From the NCBI GenBank assembly GCA_014656495.1, contig BNCN01000002.1, positions 1-64,000 of the forward strand: a stretch of DNA of 64,000 nucleotides. Direction: 5' to 3'. Numbering within the stretch: position 1 is the first letter of the stretch; each line of letters starts with the position of its first letter. Below are positions 28,953 through 37,043 of the stretch, one piece after another. Source of the DNA: Comamonas sp. KCTC 72670 (GTDB lineage Bacteria; Myxococcota; Myxococcia; Myxococcales; Myxococcaceae). A program made the translations under genes and the position numbers. Below the pieces are notes generated by a model. That model was not told the DNA's origin. It ran no database searches and worked only from the letters and a program-made list of their open reading frames with translations.

Positions 28953-31448
28953 TCAGCGGCCCCGCAGCGTCTGGGAGATGCGGAGGATGTCGGCCAGCAC
29001 GCCGGAGGCGGTGACGGCGCCGCCCGCGCCCGCGCCGCGCACGGTGAGCGGGAAGTCGTTGTGGCGGGTGGTGGTGAAGGACACGAAGGACTCGGAGCCG
29101 CGCAGGTCCGCGGCGGGGTGGCCCGCTTCGATGCCCACGGTGCCTACGCGGATGACGGGGCTCCCGGTGCCCGCCTTGGACGGGTCGATGCGGGCCAGGT
29201 AACGCGGCACGGTGCCGCTCTGGTGGCAGCGGGCCACGCGCTCCTCGAAGTCGGCGTCCTGCTGCGCGAGCTCCTGGAAGAACGCGTCCACGGACGTGCC
29301 GTCGCGCGTGGTGACGAAGGGCTCCAGCGCCACGTCGTCCAGCGAGAGCGGCAGCCCCAGCTCCCGCGCCAGGATGAGCGCCTTGCGCGCGACGTCCGTG
29401 CCGCTCAGGTCCTCGCGCGGGTCGGGCTCCGTGTAGCCCCGCTCGCGAGCGGCGCGGACGGCCCGGGACAGCGGCACGCCCGCCGTCAGCTCGTTGCAGA
29501 TGAAGCCCAGGCTGCCGGACAGGGACGCGGTGATGAGGTGGACCACGTCCCCCGTGCGCACGAGGTTCGCCAGCGTGTCGATGACGGGCAGGCTGGCGGC
29601 CACCGTCGTCTCGTAGTGGTACGCGACATGGTTGCGCCGCGCCGTGGCCAGCAGCGCCTCGCGTGCGTCCCACGGCAGCGCCAGCGGCTTCTTGTTCGCC
29701 GCCACCACGTGGATGCCGCGCTGGAAGGCCTCCGTGTAGAGCGTCTCCAGACCGCCCGCGGCAGTGCAGTCCACCAGGATGGGCACGGGCAGCCGGCGCA
29801 GCGCCTCCAGCAGCGGCACCAGGGAGCGCGTCTCCGGAGCCTCGGGCGTCTCGCGCGCGAGCCGCGCCTCCAGCCCCTCCAGTGACAACCCCGAGGCCTC
29901 GAAGAGGGCCCGCTTGCTGTCCGCGATGCCGACGACGCGCAGCGCGATGCCGTGTTTGTCGCGGAGCAGCGCCTGCTGCGCCCGAAGCTGCGCCAGGAGC
30001 TGCCCGCCCACCGTGCCGTGGCCGAGGACGAAGAGGCTCACCTGTTGGTGGGCCAGGTTGAAGGCCGCGTGCGTGGTGCGCGCCGCGATGGCGGTGTCCG
30101 CCGCGTCGACGACACACGAGAGCGAGCGCGAGCTGGCCCCCTGGGCGCTGGCGCGCACGTTGACGCCCACCGCGCCCAGGGCGCTGAAGAAGCGTCCGGC
30201 CACGTTGACGCCATGGCCCATCGTCTCGGCGACCAGCGTCAGCAGCGTCACGGGCTGGCGCACCTCCAGCGGCTCCACCTCCCGCCGGGACAGCTCCTGC
30301 GCCAGCTCCGAGGCGAGCACGGCCCGCGCGCGCTCCGCGTCGGCGCGGGGGACGACGACGGCCAGGGATTGGCCATTGGCGGACTGCGCGGTCATCCACA
30401 CCGTCACGCCCGCCTCGCGCAGCGCGGCCAGCACCCGCTCGCCGAGCTGGAACTGGTCCGACAGCTTGCGAACCTCGATGCCGAGCAGCGCCAGGTCCTC
30501 GCGCGTCGCGATGCACGCGGGGCGCTGGCCATCCCGTGAGCCGATGGCGTCGATGAGCGTGCCCGGGTGCTCCGGCTCCATGGTGTTGCGGATGCGCAGG
30601 GAGCTGCCGGACTCGATGAGCGGAATCATCGTGCGCGGGTGCAGCATGCGCGCGCCCACCGCGGCCAGCTCCAGGCCCTCACCGTGGGTGAGGTGCGCCA
30701 CGGGGTACGCGTCCGTGACGAGGTCCGGGTCCGCCGTGTGCAACCCGAGCACGTCCGTCCACACGGTGACCTCCGTCGCGCCCAGGCCCTGGGCCACCAG
30801 CGCGGCGGTGTAGTCGGAGCCATTGCGGCCCAGCGTGGTGGTGCGGCCGTCTTGCGTCGCGGCGATGAAGCCGGGGATGACGGGCACCTCGCCGCCCCAC
30901 GACTCCGCCGCTCCCTGGAGCCGCTCCCGCGTGCGCACCAGGTCCACGCGCGCCGCGCCGAAGCGGTCATCCGTCACGAGCAGTTGCCGCGCATCCCGGA
31001 ACGCGGCGGCGGTGCCGTGCGCGGTGAGCAGCTCGGCGAGCAGCGTCGCGGACACCACCTCTCCGAAGGACAGCACCCTGTCTCGCGTGGGGGCCGAGCA
31101 CTCGCGCGTCAGGGAGATGCCCTGGAGCAGTTGCCGCAGCGGCGCGAGGAGCGCATCGACACGCTCCGCCAGCACGGTGGCCCATGAAGGCACGAGCGCC
31201 GCGGTGTTGGCCTTCGCCAGGTCCGCGATGCGCGTGGCCACCTCAAGAGCCCCCTCCAGGTCGCCCTCCGTGGCGAGGCGGGCCGCGTCCAGCAGCCAGT
31301 CGGTGGTGTCGCCCATCGCGGAGACGACCACCGTCAGAGGGCCGCGTTGCGCGTGCTGTCCAATCAGCTCGACGACCTGGCGGAGCCGCGCGGGCGCGCC
31401 CACGGACGAACCTCCGAACTTCATCACCTGCAAAGACGTGCTGCTCAT
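28953..31448 (-). CDS. Bifunctional aspartate kinase / homoserine dehydrogenase
   Basis: 831 residues, the length of ThrA/MetL. The N-terminal kinase starts VMKFGGSSVG; an ACT-containing middle part (about 300-455) precedes a Rossmann homoserine dehydrogenase (FVLGHGTVGGQLL near 470; DCTAAGG; NKKPLALPWDAR; SLSGSLGFI; YTEPDPREDLSGTDVARK). It commits aspartate to the homoserine branch. ATG at 31448 is chosen (MSSTSLQVMKFGG); upstream in-frame sequence is leader RNA. As first gene of a unit with two transsulfuration enzymes and MetNIQ, it is probably the methionine-responsive isozyme, controlled by the leader at 31764-31869. Confidence 0.95.
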   Translation of the reverse strand: MSSTSLQVMKFGGSSVGAPARLRQVVELIGQHAQRGPLTVVVSAMGDTTDWLLDAARLATEGDLEGALEVATRIADLAKANTAALVPSWATVLAERVDALLAPLRQLLQGISLTRECSAPTRDRVLSFGEVVSATLLAELLTAHGTAAAFRDARQLLVTDDRFGAARVDLVRTRERLQGAAESWGGEVPVIPGFIAATQDGRTTTLGRNGSDYTAALVAQGLGATEVTVWTDVLGLHTADPDLVTDAYPVAHLTHGEGLELAAVGARMLHPRTMIPLIESGSSLRIRNTMEPEHPGTLIDAIGSRDGQRPACIATREDLALLGIEVRKLSDQFQLGERVLAALREAGVTVWMTAQSANGQSLAVVVPRADAERARAVLASELAQELSRREVEPLEVRQPVTLLTLVAETMGHGVNVAGRFFSALGAVGVNVRASAQGASSRSLSCVVDAADTAIAARTTHAAFNLAHQQVSLFVLGHGTVGGQLLAQLRAQQALLRDKHGIALRVVGIADSKRALFEASGLSLEGLEARLARETPEAPETRSLVPLLEALRRLPVPILVDCTAAGGLETLYTEAFQRGIHVVAANKKPLALPWDAREALLATARRNHVAYHYETTVAASLPVIDTLANLVRTGDVVHLITASLSGSLGFICNELTAGVPLSRAVRAARERGYTEPDPREDLSGTDVARKALILARELGLPLSLDDVALEPFVTTRDGTSVDAFFQELAQQDADFEERVARCHQSGTVPRYLARIDPSKAGTGSPVIRVGTVGIEAGHPAADLRGSESFVSFTTTRHNDFPLTVRGAGAGGAVTASGVLADILRISQTLRGR

Positions 31449-31599
31449 GGAGAACCTCGAACTCGAACGGGCCGCGTGGCCCTGCGTCGCGAGCGAAGGG
31501 CAGACATGGCTCCGCGCTCCGGGCACACGCCGGCCGGACGCGGCGCGCAGGCGCCCACGGCAAGAAGGAAGAAGGTGCTGGGGAGGGAGCCCTGGCGGG

Positions 31600-31656
31600 C
31601 TAGTGCATGCCGCCGGGCCGGCGCATTCGATGCGCTGCGAGGACGCAGCGGTTCAT
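31600..31656 (-). CDS. Possible 18-residue leader peptide
   Basis: ATG at 31656 opens MNRCVLAAHRMRRPGGMH followed by TAG. It lies between the riboswitch-like fold and the aspartokinase start, contains three methionines including one just before the stop, and its codons form a hairpin (GCTGCG / CGCAGC, 31636-31651 region). There is no convincing Shine-Dalgarno, so translation is uncertain. Chance occurrence is the null explanation. Confidence 0.2.
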   Translation of the reverse strand: MNRCVLAAHRMRRPGGMH

Positions 31657-31763
31657 GCGCGACGTGGGAGCGGTGGCGGACGGTGCGGAGCAGGTGGATG
31701 GAACCACGGAGGTCCTCTCTCACCGAGTGCGGGAGGGGTCCTCCGGCCTCGGACACTTGGATT

Positions 31764-31869
31764 GCTCGTGGAGCCCCTGCTCCCCGAGCCGCATCGTTTG
31801 GACACCTTGGAGGTCCGACTCCAGGTTGTCGGGCCACCGCGCGAGGCGGGGCCGCTCTGGATGCTGCGG
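31764..31869 (-). ncRNA. Candidate SAM riboswitch (SAM-I/SAM-IV clan-like)
   Basis: Reading the minus strand: P1 GCAUC (31864-31860) with GAUGC (31795-31791); then CAGAG as in S-box RNAs; P2 GGCC (31853-31850) with GGCC (31835-31832), extended by CCGC/GCGG with a 5-base loop; then GGCCCGACAACC. The P3 base is GAC-AA-CC (31830-31824) with GG-U-GUC (31806-31801), the equivalent of the GGCAACC/GGUGCC pair of S-box RNAs with a compensatory change. P3 is capped by UGGAG/CUCCA, followed by AAACGAUGC. A 10-bp hairpin (31789-31764) follows P1, as the extra 3' hairpin does in SAM-IV types. It is 316 bases before the aspartokinase gene. Homology is by eye; the exact Rfam family is open. Confidence 0.72.
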
Positions 31870-32048
31870 ACGAAATAAGCGTGGACCCGGGTGTCTGTCA
31901 ATGCCTCGTGTGGTTTCACTTCAGTCACGGCATCTTCCCCTCACGTCAGGATTTGATGGGAATGCCCGGTGCCCAGGACGCGCATGGTCGTCAACGCATT
32001 GAAAACACGCGCGGAGATGGGCAGATGACTCGGAGGAAGGAGCACGGC

Positions 32049-32645
32049 GTGACGCGGACCGGGGACCTGAGCGACGAGGTGGTGCGTGCGTTGGTGGACA
32101 ACCACCGCCAGTTCCTCGGCTTCCTGGAGCGGCGCGTGGGCAGCCGCGCCATCGCCGAGGAACTCCTCCAGACGGCCTTCGTGAAGACGCTGGAGAAGGG
32201 TGGGGCGCTGCAGGACGGCGAGGGCGCGGTGACGTGGTTCTACCGGCTGCTGCGCAACGCGCTCGTGGACCACTACCGCCGGAGCGCGGCGGAGGGGCGC
32301 GCGCTGGAGCGCGAGGCGCGCGAGGTGGAGGCGACCACCGTGGACGTGGAGCTGAAGCAGGCCGTCTGCGCCTGCGTCGGCGGGTTGCTCCCCACGCTGA
32401 AGCCGGAGTACGCGGACATCCTCCGGCAGGTGGACCTGGAGGAGCGCGGCGTTCCCGAAGTCGCACGCGAGGCGGGCATCACCGCGAACAACGCGGGTGT
32501 GCGACTCCACCGGGCGCGGCAGGCGCTCAAGAAGCAGCTCGAACGAAGCTGTGGCACCTGCGCCTCGCATGGATGCCTGGACTGCTCGTGCAAGCCCGCT
32601 GGCCAGGGAGACGAGCGCTCCGTGGGTTGCATTACGAGCGCCTGA
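32049..32645 (+). CDS. CorE-like ECF sigma factor with C-terminal Cys-rich domain
   Basis: 198 residues from the GTG at 32049, chosen for the strong Shine-Dalgarno GGAGGAAGGAG six bases upstream; an ATG at 32025 adds eight residues. Sigma-2 region: EELLQTAFVKTLEKG, WFYRLLRNALVDHYRR. Sigma-4 region: EVAREAGITANNAGVRLHRARQALKK. Two features single out the CorE (ECF44) group: a CAC motif in the linker (Cys107, Cys109) and a Cys-rich tail (Cys168, 171, 176, 179, 181, 194). In M. xanthus such factors are switched directly by copper or by cadmium/zinc, without an anti-sigma factor; none is seen here either. The neighbouring copper genes are plausible targets. Confidence 0.88.
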   Translation: MTRTGDLSDEVVRALVDNHRQFLGFLERRVGSRAIAEELLQTAFVKTLEKGGALQDGEGAVTWFYRLLRNALVDHYRRSAAEGRALEREAREVEATTVDVELKQAVCACVGGLLPTLKPEYADILRQVDLEERGVPEVAREAGITANNAGVRLHRARQALKKQLERSCGTCASHGCLDCSCKPAGQGDERSVGCITSA

Positions 32646-32813
32646 AATGCGCTTGCGCCCGAGGCGGCGTCCTCGTTAACTCCCGCCCAGGTGCCGAGGG
32701 GCGCCTGCCCGAAAAGACGACGTCACCCTCGCTTCTCCCGGCAGCTCGACAGTTCTCGATGAGTTCCTTCCACGGCCCACAATCGGGTGAGGGCCGGCGC
32801 CAAGGGACTTTTC

Positions 32814-33806
32814 ATGGGAACCGACGCCTCCTCCGCAGCGCCCCTCTCCCTCCAGGAATGCAAGGTCCGCGCGTCCATCCTGCTCAAGGATTTGGACTCG
32901 CCGGATGCCGCGCGCGCCGCCAGGGCCGCGGAGCGGCTGCGCGTCCTGCCGGGCTTCGCGGGCCTGTCCCTGGGTGAGGTGCTCGCGCGCAAGGAGACGG
33001 TGCGCCGCAAGCATGCGCTGGCGGTCATCGCGCGTGAGCAGGGGCACGCCACGTGGGTCGAGCTGAGGGACGCCCGCGAGGGTGAGGCTGGCACACCCGG
33101 TGTCGACTTCGAGCACCTGCTCTCGCGCGTCGGTGGCGCGCATCTCAACCGCTGGTTCACCTCCCACGCGGAGGCCGCCGCCTCACTTCGGGCGGAGGGC
33201 GGCTTTCTGTTTCCGTACCGTGCGCAGTTCTTCGTCTGTGAGGCCAGCCTCCTCCGCGCGCTGGGCGTGGACCCCACGGACGCGGACTGGGCGCGCATGG
33301 GCCATGACTGGATGGCGCCGCGCGATGCGGAAGCCCAGGCCCGGCTCGCCGCGAAGCTCGCCCGGCGGGCGGCGTCACACGTCTCCCCTTCTCCTTCTCA
33401 ACCGAGGTCCCTCATGTCCGCAGATGAGTCCGCGCAGGTCCCTGGCCGTACGTCCCGCCGCTCCGAGCTGAAGCGCTCCTACAAGGAAGCGCCGCCGCCC
33501 ATGGGCGTGTACGCGGTGCGGTGCCTCGCCAACGGCAAGGTGCTGGTGGGCGCGAGCGCCAACGTCCAGGGCATGCTCAACCGCATCCGCTTCGAGCTGA
33601 CGACGGGCATGGACCGCCTCCCCGCGCTGCTGGAGGACTGGCGACGTTACGGCGCGGAGCAGTTCACCTTCGAGGTGCTCGACGTGCTGAAGCCCTCCGA
33701 GGAGCCCGGCGTGGACACGAAGGAGGAGCTGGCGGTGCTGGAGGCGCTCTGGCTGGACCGGCTGAAGCCCTTTGGTGAATCCGGCTACAACACGCGCGGC
33801 GCGTGA
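32814..33806 (+). CDS. Two-domain protein with C-terminal GIY-YIG nuclease-like domain
   Basis: 330 residues from the ATG at 32814 (MGTDASS). The N-terminal about 195 residues are helical with LRVLPGFAGLSLGEVLARKETVRRKHALAVIAREQ and a W-rich second part, of unknown function. After a linker, residues about 230-330 form a GIY-YIG-like domain (MGVYAVRCLANGKVLVGAS, later ELAVLEALWLDRLKPFGESGYN). The classic GIY and YIG signatures are degenerate here (GVY, VGA). An internal ATG at 33414 could yield the second domain alone, so this may be a fusion of two ancestral genes. Catalysis is uncertain. Confidence 0.75.
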   Translation: MGTDASSAAPLSLQECKVRASILLKDLDSPDAARAARAAERLRVLPGFAGLSLGEVLARKETVRRKHALAVIAREQGHATWVELRDAREGEAGTPGVDFEHLLSRVGGAHLNRWFTSHAEAAASLRAEGGFLFPYRAQFFVCEASLLRALGVDPTDADWARMGHDWMAPRDAEAQARLAAKLARRAASHVSPSPSQPRSLMSADESAQVPGRTSRRSELKRSYKEAPPPMGVYAVRCLANGKVLVGASANVQGMLNRIRFELTTGMDRLPALLEDWRRYGAEQFTFEVLDVLKPSEEPGVDTKEELAVLEALWLDRLKPFGESGYNTRGA

Positions 33807-33851
33807 GGCCACGCTCGCCTGCTGTCCCGCAGCCGGTGCGCCTCCGGGGCT

Positions 33852-33866
33852 GTGACAACTTGCCAC
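33852..33866. promoter_or_regulatory. Dyad A, upstream of mbnP-1
   Basis: GTGACAA-C-TTGCCAC, a 7-1-7 inverted repeat with one mismatch. It lies 62 bases before the mbnP-1 start. The same dyad occurs at 38769-38783 and 40939-40953, each ahead of another gene of this metal-handling block. The 16-base string TGTGACAACTTGCCAC is identical between this site and the complement of the 38.77 kb site. Operator or part of a promoter; the binding protein is unknown. Confidence 0.65.
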
Positions 33867-33928
33867 GTTCCTCGGGGGGCGGGGCTGGGCTACGCGGTGG
33901 GGGCCTCTCCCCACCTCTGGAGTTTGAA

Positions 33929-34801
33929 ATGCCCCTCCCACGCCGCCACGCCGCCCGCTGTCTCTCCGCCATGCTGTTGGGAACCCTGGGGTGTGGCATC
34001 GGCTCGGAGCCGGACGGCATCGAGGTGGTCATCCCCTTCGAGGCCCGCGTGGGGAGCGAGCCCTTCGCGTGTGGCCGGGTGTACTCGGGACTGGGGACGA
34101 CGGGGACGACGTACGAGCCCATGGAATACCGGCTGTACCTGCACGACCTCCGACTGGTCACCGCCGCGGGCGCGGAGGTCGCGCTCAGGCTGGACCAGGA
34201 CAGCGTCTGGCAGCGCGAGGGGACGGTGCTGCTCGACTTCGCGGACAAGTCGGGGCTGTGCACCAACGGGACGCAGGCCACCAACCATCTGGTTCGGGGG
34301 CGGGCGCCCGCTGGGGAGTACACGGGCGTGCGCTTCAAGGTGGGGGTGCCGGCGTCCCTCAACCACCTGGACGCGTCAACGGCGCCGGCGCCGCTCAATG
34401 ACATGAGCATGTTCTGGAGCTGGCGCTCGGGCTACCTGTTCATGCGCATCGAGGGGCGGACCGAGGGGCTCACCGAGGGCCACTTCATGCACCTGGGCAG
34501 CACGAACTGCGCGCCGCCTCCCGAGGGCCAGACGCAGGGGACCGCGGGGTGCGAGTTCGGCAACCGCCCCGAGGTCGCGCTGGACGCGTTCGACCTGGAG
34601 CGCAGCAAGGTCGTGATGGACCTGAAGGCCTTCTACGCGGGCACGAATCTGGATGTGAACGCGAACGTGCCCAACACCGCCATCGGCTGCATGTCGCAGC
34701 CCACCGACCCGGACTGCATCGACGTCTTCGCCCGGCTGGGCCTGTCGCACCCGGGACAGCCCCAGGCGCCGGGCCCGCAGTCGTTCTTCCAGGTGGAGTA
34801 G
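33929..34801 (+). CDS. MbnP-family copper-binding lipoprotein, copy 1
   Basis: 290 residues; lipobox LLGTLGC (Cys22). It belongs to the metallo-mystery pair four-Cys family (TIGR04052, MXAN_0976 type): FACGR, LCTNG, NCAPPPEG, GCEFGNR, GCMSQ and PDC are the Cys sites. FWSWRSGYLFMRIEG contains the WxW motif that is a candidate site for the tryptophan-to-kynurenine change by which the methanotroph homologue gains its copper site; which Trp is changed here is not known. Seven bases upstream of its partner mbnH-1. Exported to the periplasm or outer membrane. Confidence 0.9.
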   Translation: MPLPRRHAARCLSAMLLGTLGCGIGSEPDGIEVVIPFEARVGSEPFACGRVYSGLGTTGTTYEPMEYRLYLHDLRLVTAAGAEVALRLDQDSVWQREGTVLLDFADKSGLCTNGTQATNHLVRGRAPAGEYTGVRFKVGVPASLNHLDASTAPAPLNDMSMFWSWRSGYLFMRIEGRTEGLTEGHFMHLGSTNCAPPPEGQTQGTAGCEFGNRPEVALDAFDLERSKVVMDLKAFYAGTNLDVNANVPNTAIGCMSQPTDPDCIDVFARLGLSHPGQPQAPGPQSFFQVE

Positions 34802-34808
34802 AGGGCCC

Positions 34809-35951
34809 ATGTCTCGTCGCGCGAGTGGATTCACGAAGCTGCTGGCGGTGGTCTGGTTGGCGGGGGGGTGTGGCGGAGCGTCCGCGGGGAGCGGTCCGGA
34901 GCCCTATGACTGGCGGCTGCCGGCGGGGTTCCCCACGCCGCGGGTGCCCGCGGACAACCCGATGACCGAGGCCAAGGTGGCGCTGGGGCGGCGCCTCTTC
35001 TACGACGTGCGCCTGTCCCAGAACGGCACGCAGTCCTGCGGCTCCTGTCACGAGCAGGCGCGGGCCTTCACCGACGGCCTCGTCGCGCCCGTGGGCAGCA
35101 CCGGGCAGCAGCACCGGCGCAACTCGCAGGGGCTGGCCAACGTGGTCTACGCCACGAGCTTCACGTGGGCGAACCCCACGCTCACCTCGCTGGAGTCGCA
35201 GGCCCTGGTGCCCTTGTTCGGCAAGGAGCCCGTGGAGCTGGGCTTCGGCGACCGTCAGGACGAGCTGCTGGAGCGCCTGCGCTCCGACCCTGAGCTGGTG
35301 GCCGCGTTCGCCAAGGCCTTCCCGGAGGCGCCCGAGCCCGTCTCCGTGGCGACGCTCGCCCGGGCGCTGGCGTCCTTCCAGCGCAGCCTCATCTCCGGGA
35401 ACGCTCCGTTCGACCGCTATGTGTACGGCAACGACGCCAGCGCGTTGTCCCGGGAGGCGCGGCGCGGCATGGAGCTGTTCTTCTCGGAGCGGCTGGAGTG
35501 TGACCACTGCCACTCCGGCTTCAACTTCCAGGACGCGACGGTGCACGAGGCGACGTCCGAGCCCATCCTGCCCTTCCACAACACGGGGCTGTACAACGAG
35601 GACGGGCAGGGGACGTATCCGGCGGAGGACCCGGGGCTCATCGAGCTGACGGGCCGCGCCGAGGACATGGGGCGCTTCCGCGCGCCGTCGCTGCGCAACG
35701 TGGCCGTCACCGGCCCGTACATGCACGACGGCAGCCTGGAGACGCTGTCGGACGTGCTGGACCACTACGCGGCGGGAGGGCACGCGCGGCTGGTGCGCGG
35801 CGGAGAGGCCAGCCCGCTGCAAAGCGGCTTCGTGCGAGGCTTCACCCTGACGGCGCAGGAGAAGGAAGACGTGTTGGCGTTCCTCGAGTCGCTCACGGAC
35901 ACCGCGTTCCTCACGGACCCGCGCTTCTCCGACCCCTTCGCAACCCCCTGA
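34809..35951 (+). CDS. MbnH-family di-heme enzyme, copy 1
   Basis: 380 residues; N-terminal lipoprotein-like signal with WLAGGCGG. Two c-type heme motifs: CGSCH near residue 77 and CDHCH near residue 232. Other cytochrome-c-peroxidase/MauG-type blocks: RRLFYDVRLSQNGTQSC, FTDG, YMHDGSLETLSDVLDHYAAGGH. MXAN_0977 type (TIGR04039). The methanotroph homologue oxidises a Trp of MbnP; the adjacent mbnP-1 makes the same role likely. Ends 15 bases before a convergent gene. Confidence 0.92.
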   Translation: MSRRASGFTKLLAVVWLAGGCGGASAGSGPEPYDWRLPAGFPTPRVPADNPMTEAKVALGRRLFYDVRLSQNGTQSCGSCHEQARAFTDGLVAPVGSTGQQHRRNSQGLANVVYATSFTWANPTLTSLESQALVPLFGKEPVELGFGDRQDELLERLRSDPELVAAFAKAFPEAPEPVSVATLARALASFQRSLISGNAPFDRYVYGNDASALSREARRGMELFFSERLECDHCHSGFNFQDATVHEATSEPILPFHNTGLYNEDGQGTYPAEDPGLIELTGRAEDMGRFRAPSLRNVAVTGPYMHDGSLETLSDVLDHYAAGGHARLVRGGEASPLQSGFVRGFTLTAQEKEDVLAFLESLTDTAFLTDPRFSDPFATP

Positions 35952-35957
35952 GGCCCC

Positions 35958-35988
35958 GCGCGCGCCTCAGGGCTCCTGGGGCGCGCGC
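35958..35988. terminator. Bidirectional hairpin between convergent mbnH genes
   Basis: GCGCGCGCC (35958-35966) pairs with GGCGCGCGC (35980-35988), with an inner CAGG/CCTG extension. It includes the last codons of the leftward di-heme gene. No U-run, so it may be a weak terminator. Confidence 0.45.
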
Positions 35989-37043
35989 AGGCGCTCTTCC
36001 GTCAGGAACTGCTCGTCCGTCAGGGTCTGGAGGAAGGCGAGCACGTCCGCCATGTCCTCGGGCGTCAGCGGGAGGCCGGGGGGCTGGCCGTCCTGGAGGA
36101 ACGCGGCGTCGAGCGTGGTGGAGGACACCATGCCGCCGCGGTAGTGGGCCAGCACCTCCTCCAGCGTCGCGAAGCGGCCGTCGTGCATGTAGGGCGCGGT
36201 GACAGCCACGTTGCGCAGGGTGGGCGTCTTGTAGTGGCCCGCGTCCTCCGGGCGCTGGGTGACGCGCCCGCGTCCGCGGCTCTCCGCCTCGTCCTCGCCA
36301 AAGGCCTCGTCCGGATCCAACCCGTTGTTGTGGTAGGCGTTGTCGGTGAAGAGCTCGGTGCCGTGGCACGGCGCGCAGTGGCGCTGAACGAGCGCCAGCC
36401 CGCGTTGCTCCTGGGGCGCGAGGTGCGCGCCCGGCTCGCCCCGGCGCCACTGGTCATAGCGGGAGTCCGCGGAGACGAGCGTCCGCTGGAACTGCGCCAG
36501 CGAGCGCAGCAGGTTGCTCAGCGTGAGGCTCCCGGGGCCGAAGGTGGCCTCGAAGCGCTCGACGACCTCGGGCTGCGCCTCCAGGCGGGCCATCATGAGG
36601 GGCAGCTGCGTGTTGCCCATCTCGTCCGGATGGGTGAGGGGCGCCAGGGACAGGGACTCCAGGTTCTTCGCGCCGCCGTCCCAGAAGAGGCCGTCCATCC
36701 ACGCCAGGTTGATGAGGGCGGGGGCGTGCCGCGCCAGGGGGCGCCCGCTGACGCCGCGCCGGGTGAGGGCCGCGTCATCCGCGAAGGCCCGCGCTGGCTC
36801 ATGGCAGGTGGCGCAGGAGACCTGGCCGTTGGAGGACAGCCGCGGTGAGTGGAACAGCCAGCGCCCCAGGGCGATGCCCTCGGGCGTGAGCGGGTTGTCC
36901 TCGGGGGAGGGGATGACGGTCATCCCCTCCGGGAGGTGCCGCGGGAAGGGCCCGCTTTCGATGTCGAAGGGGCCCTCACCACACGCGCCCAGCAGCAGGG
37001 CCAGCAATGGCGCGGCCAGGCGCCTGGGCGCGGTGGGCTTCAT
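35967..37043 (-). CDS. MbnH-like di-heme cytochrome c peroxidase family protein, copy 3
   Basis: 358 residues; signal MKPTAPRRLAAPLLALLLGAC with lipobox. Two heme motifs: CATCH near 77 and CAPCH near 223. It keeps ALGRWLFHSPRLSSNGQVSC, DNAYHNNG, RNVAVTAPYMHDGRFATLEEVLAHY. It is clearly less similar to copies 1 and 2 than they are to each other. The start forms an ATGA overlap with the upstream MbnP-like gene (37040-37043), so enzyme and presumed substrate are made together. Last gene of a leftward three-gene unit. Confidence 0.9.
   Translation of the reverse strand: MKPTAPRRLAAPLLALLLGACGEGPFDIESGPFPRHLPEGMTVIPSPEDNPLTPEGIALGRWLFHSPRLSSNGQVSCATCHEPARAFADDAALTRRGVSGRPLARHAPALINLAWMDGLFWDGGAKNLESLSLAPLTHPDEMGNTQLPLMMARLEAQPEVVERFEATFGPGSLTLSNLLRSLAQFQRTLVSADSRYDQWRRGEPGAHLAPQEQRGLALVQRHCAPCHGTELFTDNAYHNNGLDPDEAFGEDEAESRGRGRVTQRPEDAGHYKTPTLRNVAVTAPYMHDGRFATLEEVLAHYRGGMVSSTTLDAAFLQDGQPPGLPLTPEDMADVLAFLQTLTDEQFLTEERLRAPQEP

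Larger units (their letters stand above)
31449..32048. other. 600-base divergent leader region
   Basis: No large gene. On the minus strand it holds the SAM-riboswitch-like fold (31764-31869), a possible 18-codon open frame (31600-31656), a hairpin GCTGCG-N4-CGCAGC inside that frame, and a pyrimidine tract before the aspartokinase gene. On the plus strand the right part (about 31880-32048) should contain the promoter of the sigma-factor gene. Confidence 0.6.
33929..35951 (+). repeat. Long direct repeat, left copy (mbnP-mbnH pair)
   Basis: This about 2 kb pair is repeated in the same orientation at 41009-43019, about 7.07 kb away. Identity is very uneven: the last about 450 bases are close to identical (about 95% by hand count, mostly synonymous differences), while the middle of mbnH is far more diverged. 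This pattern suggests duplication followed by local gene conversion. Confidence 0.85.

Noticed and set aside
31347-32048. N-terminal extension of the sigma factor by over 230 codons
   Set aside because: It would cover the riboswitch region on the other strand, has no sigma-factor sequence, and a strong ribosome site lies at 32031-32041.
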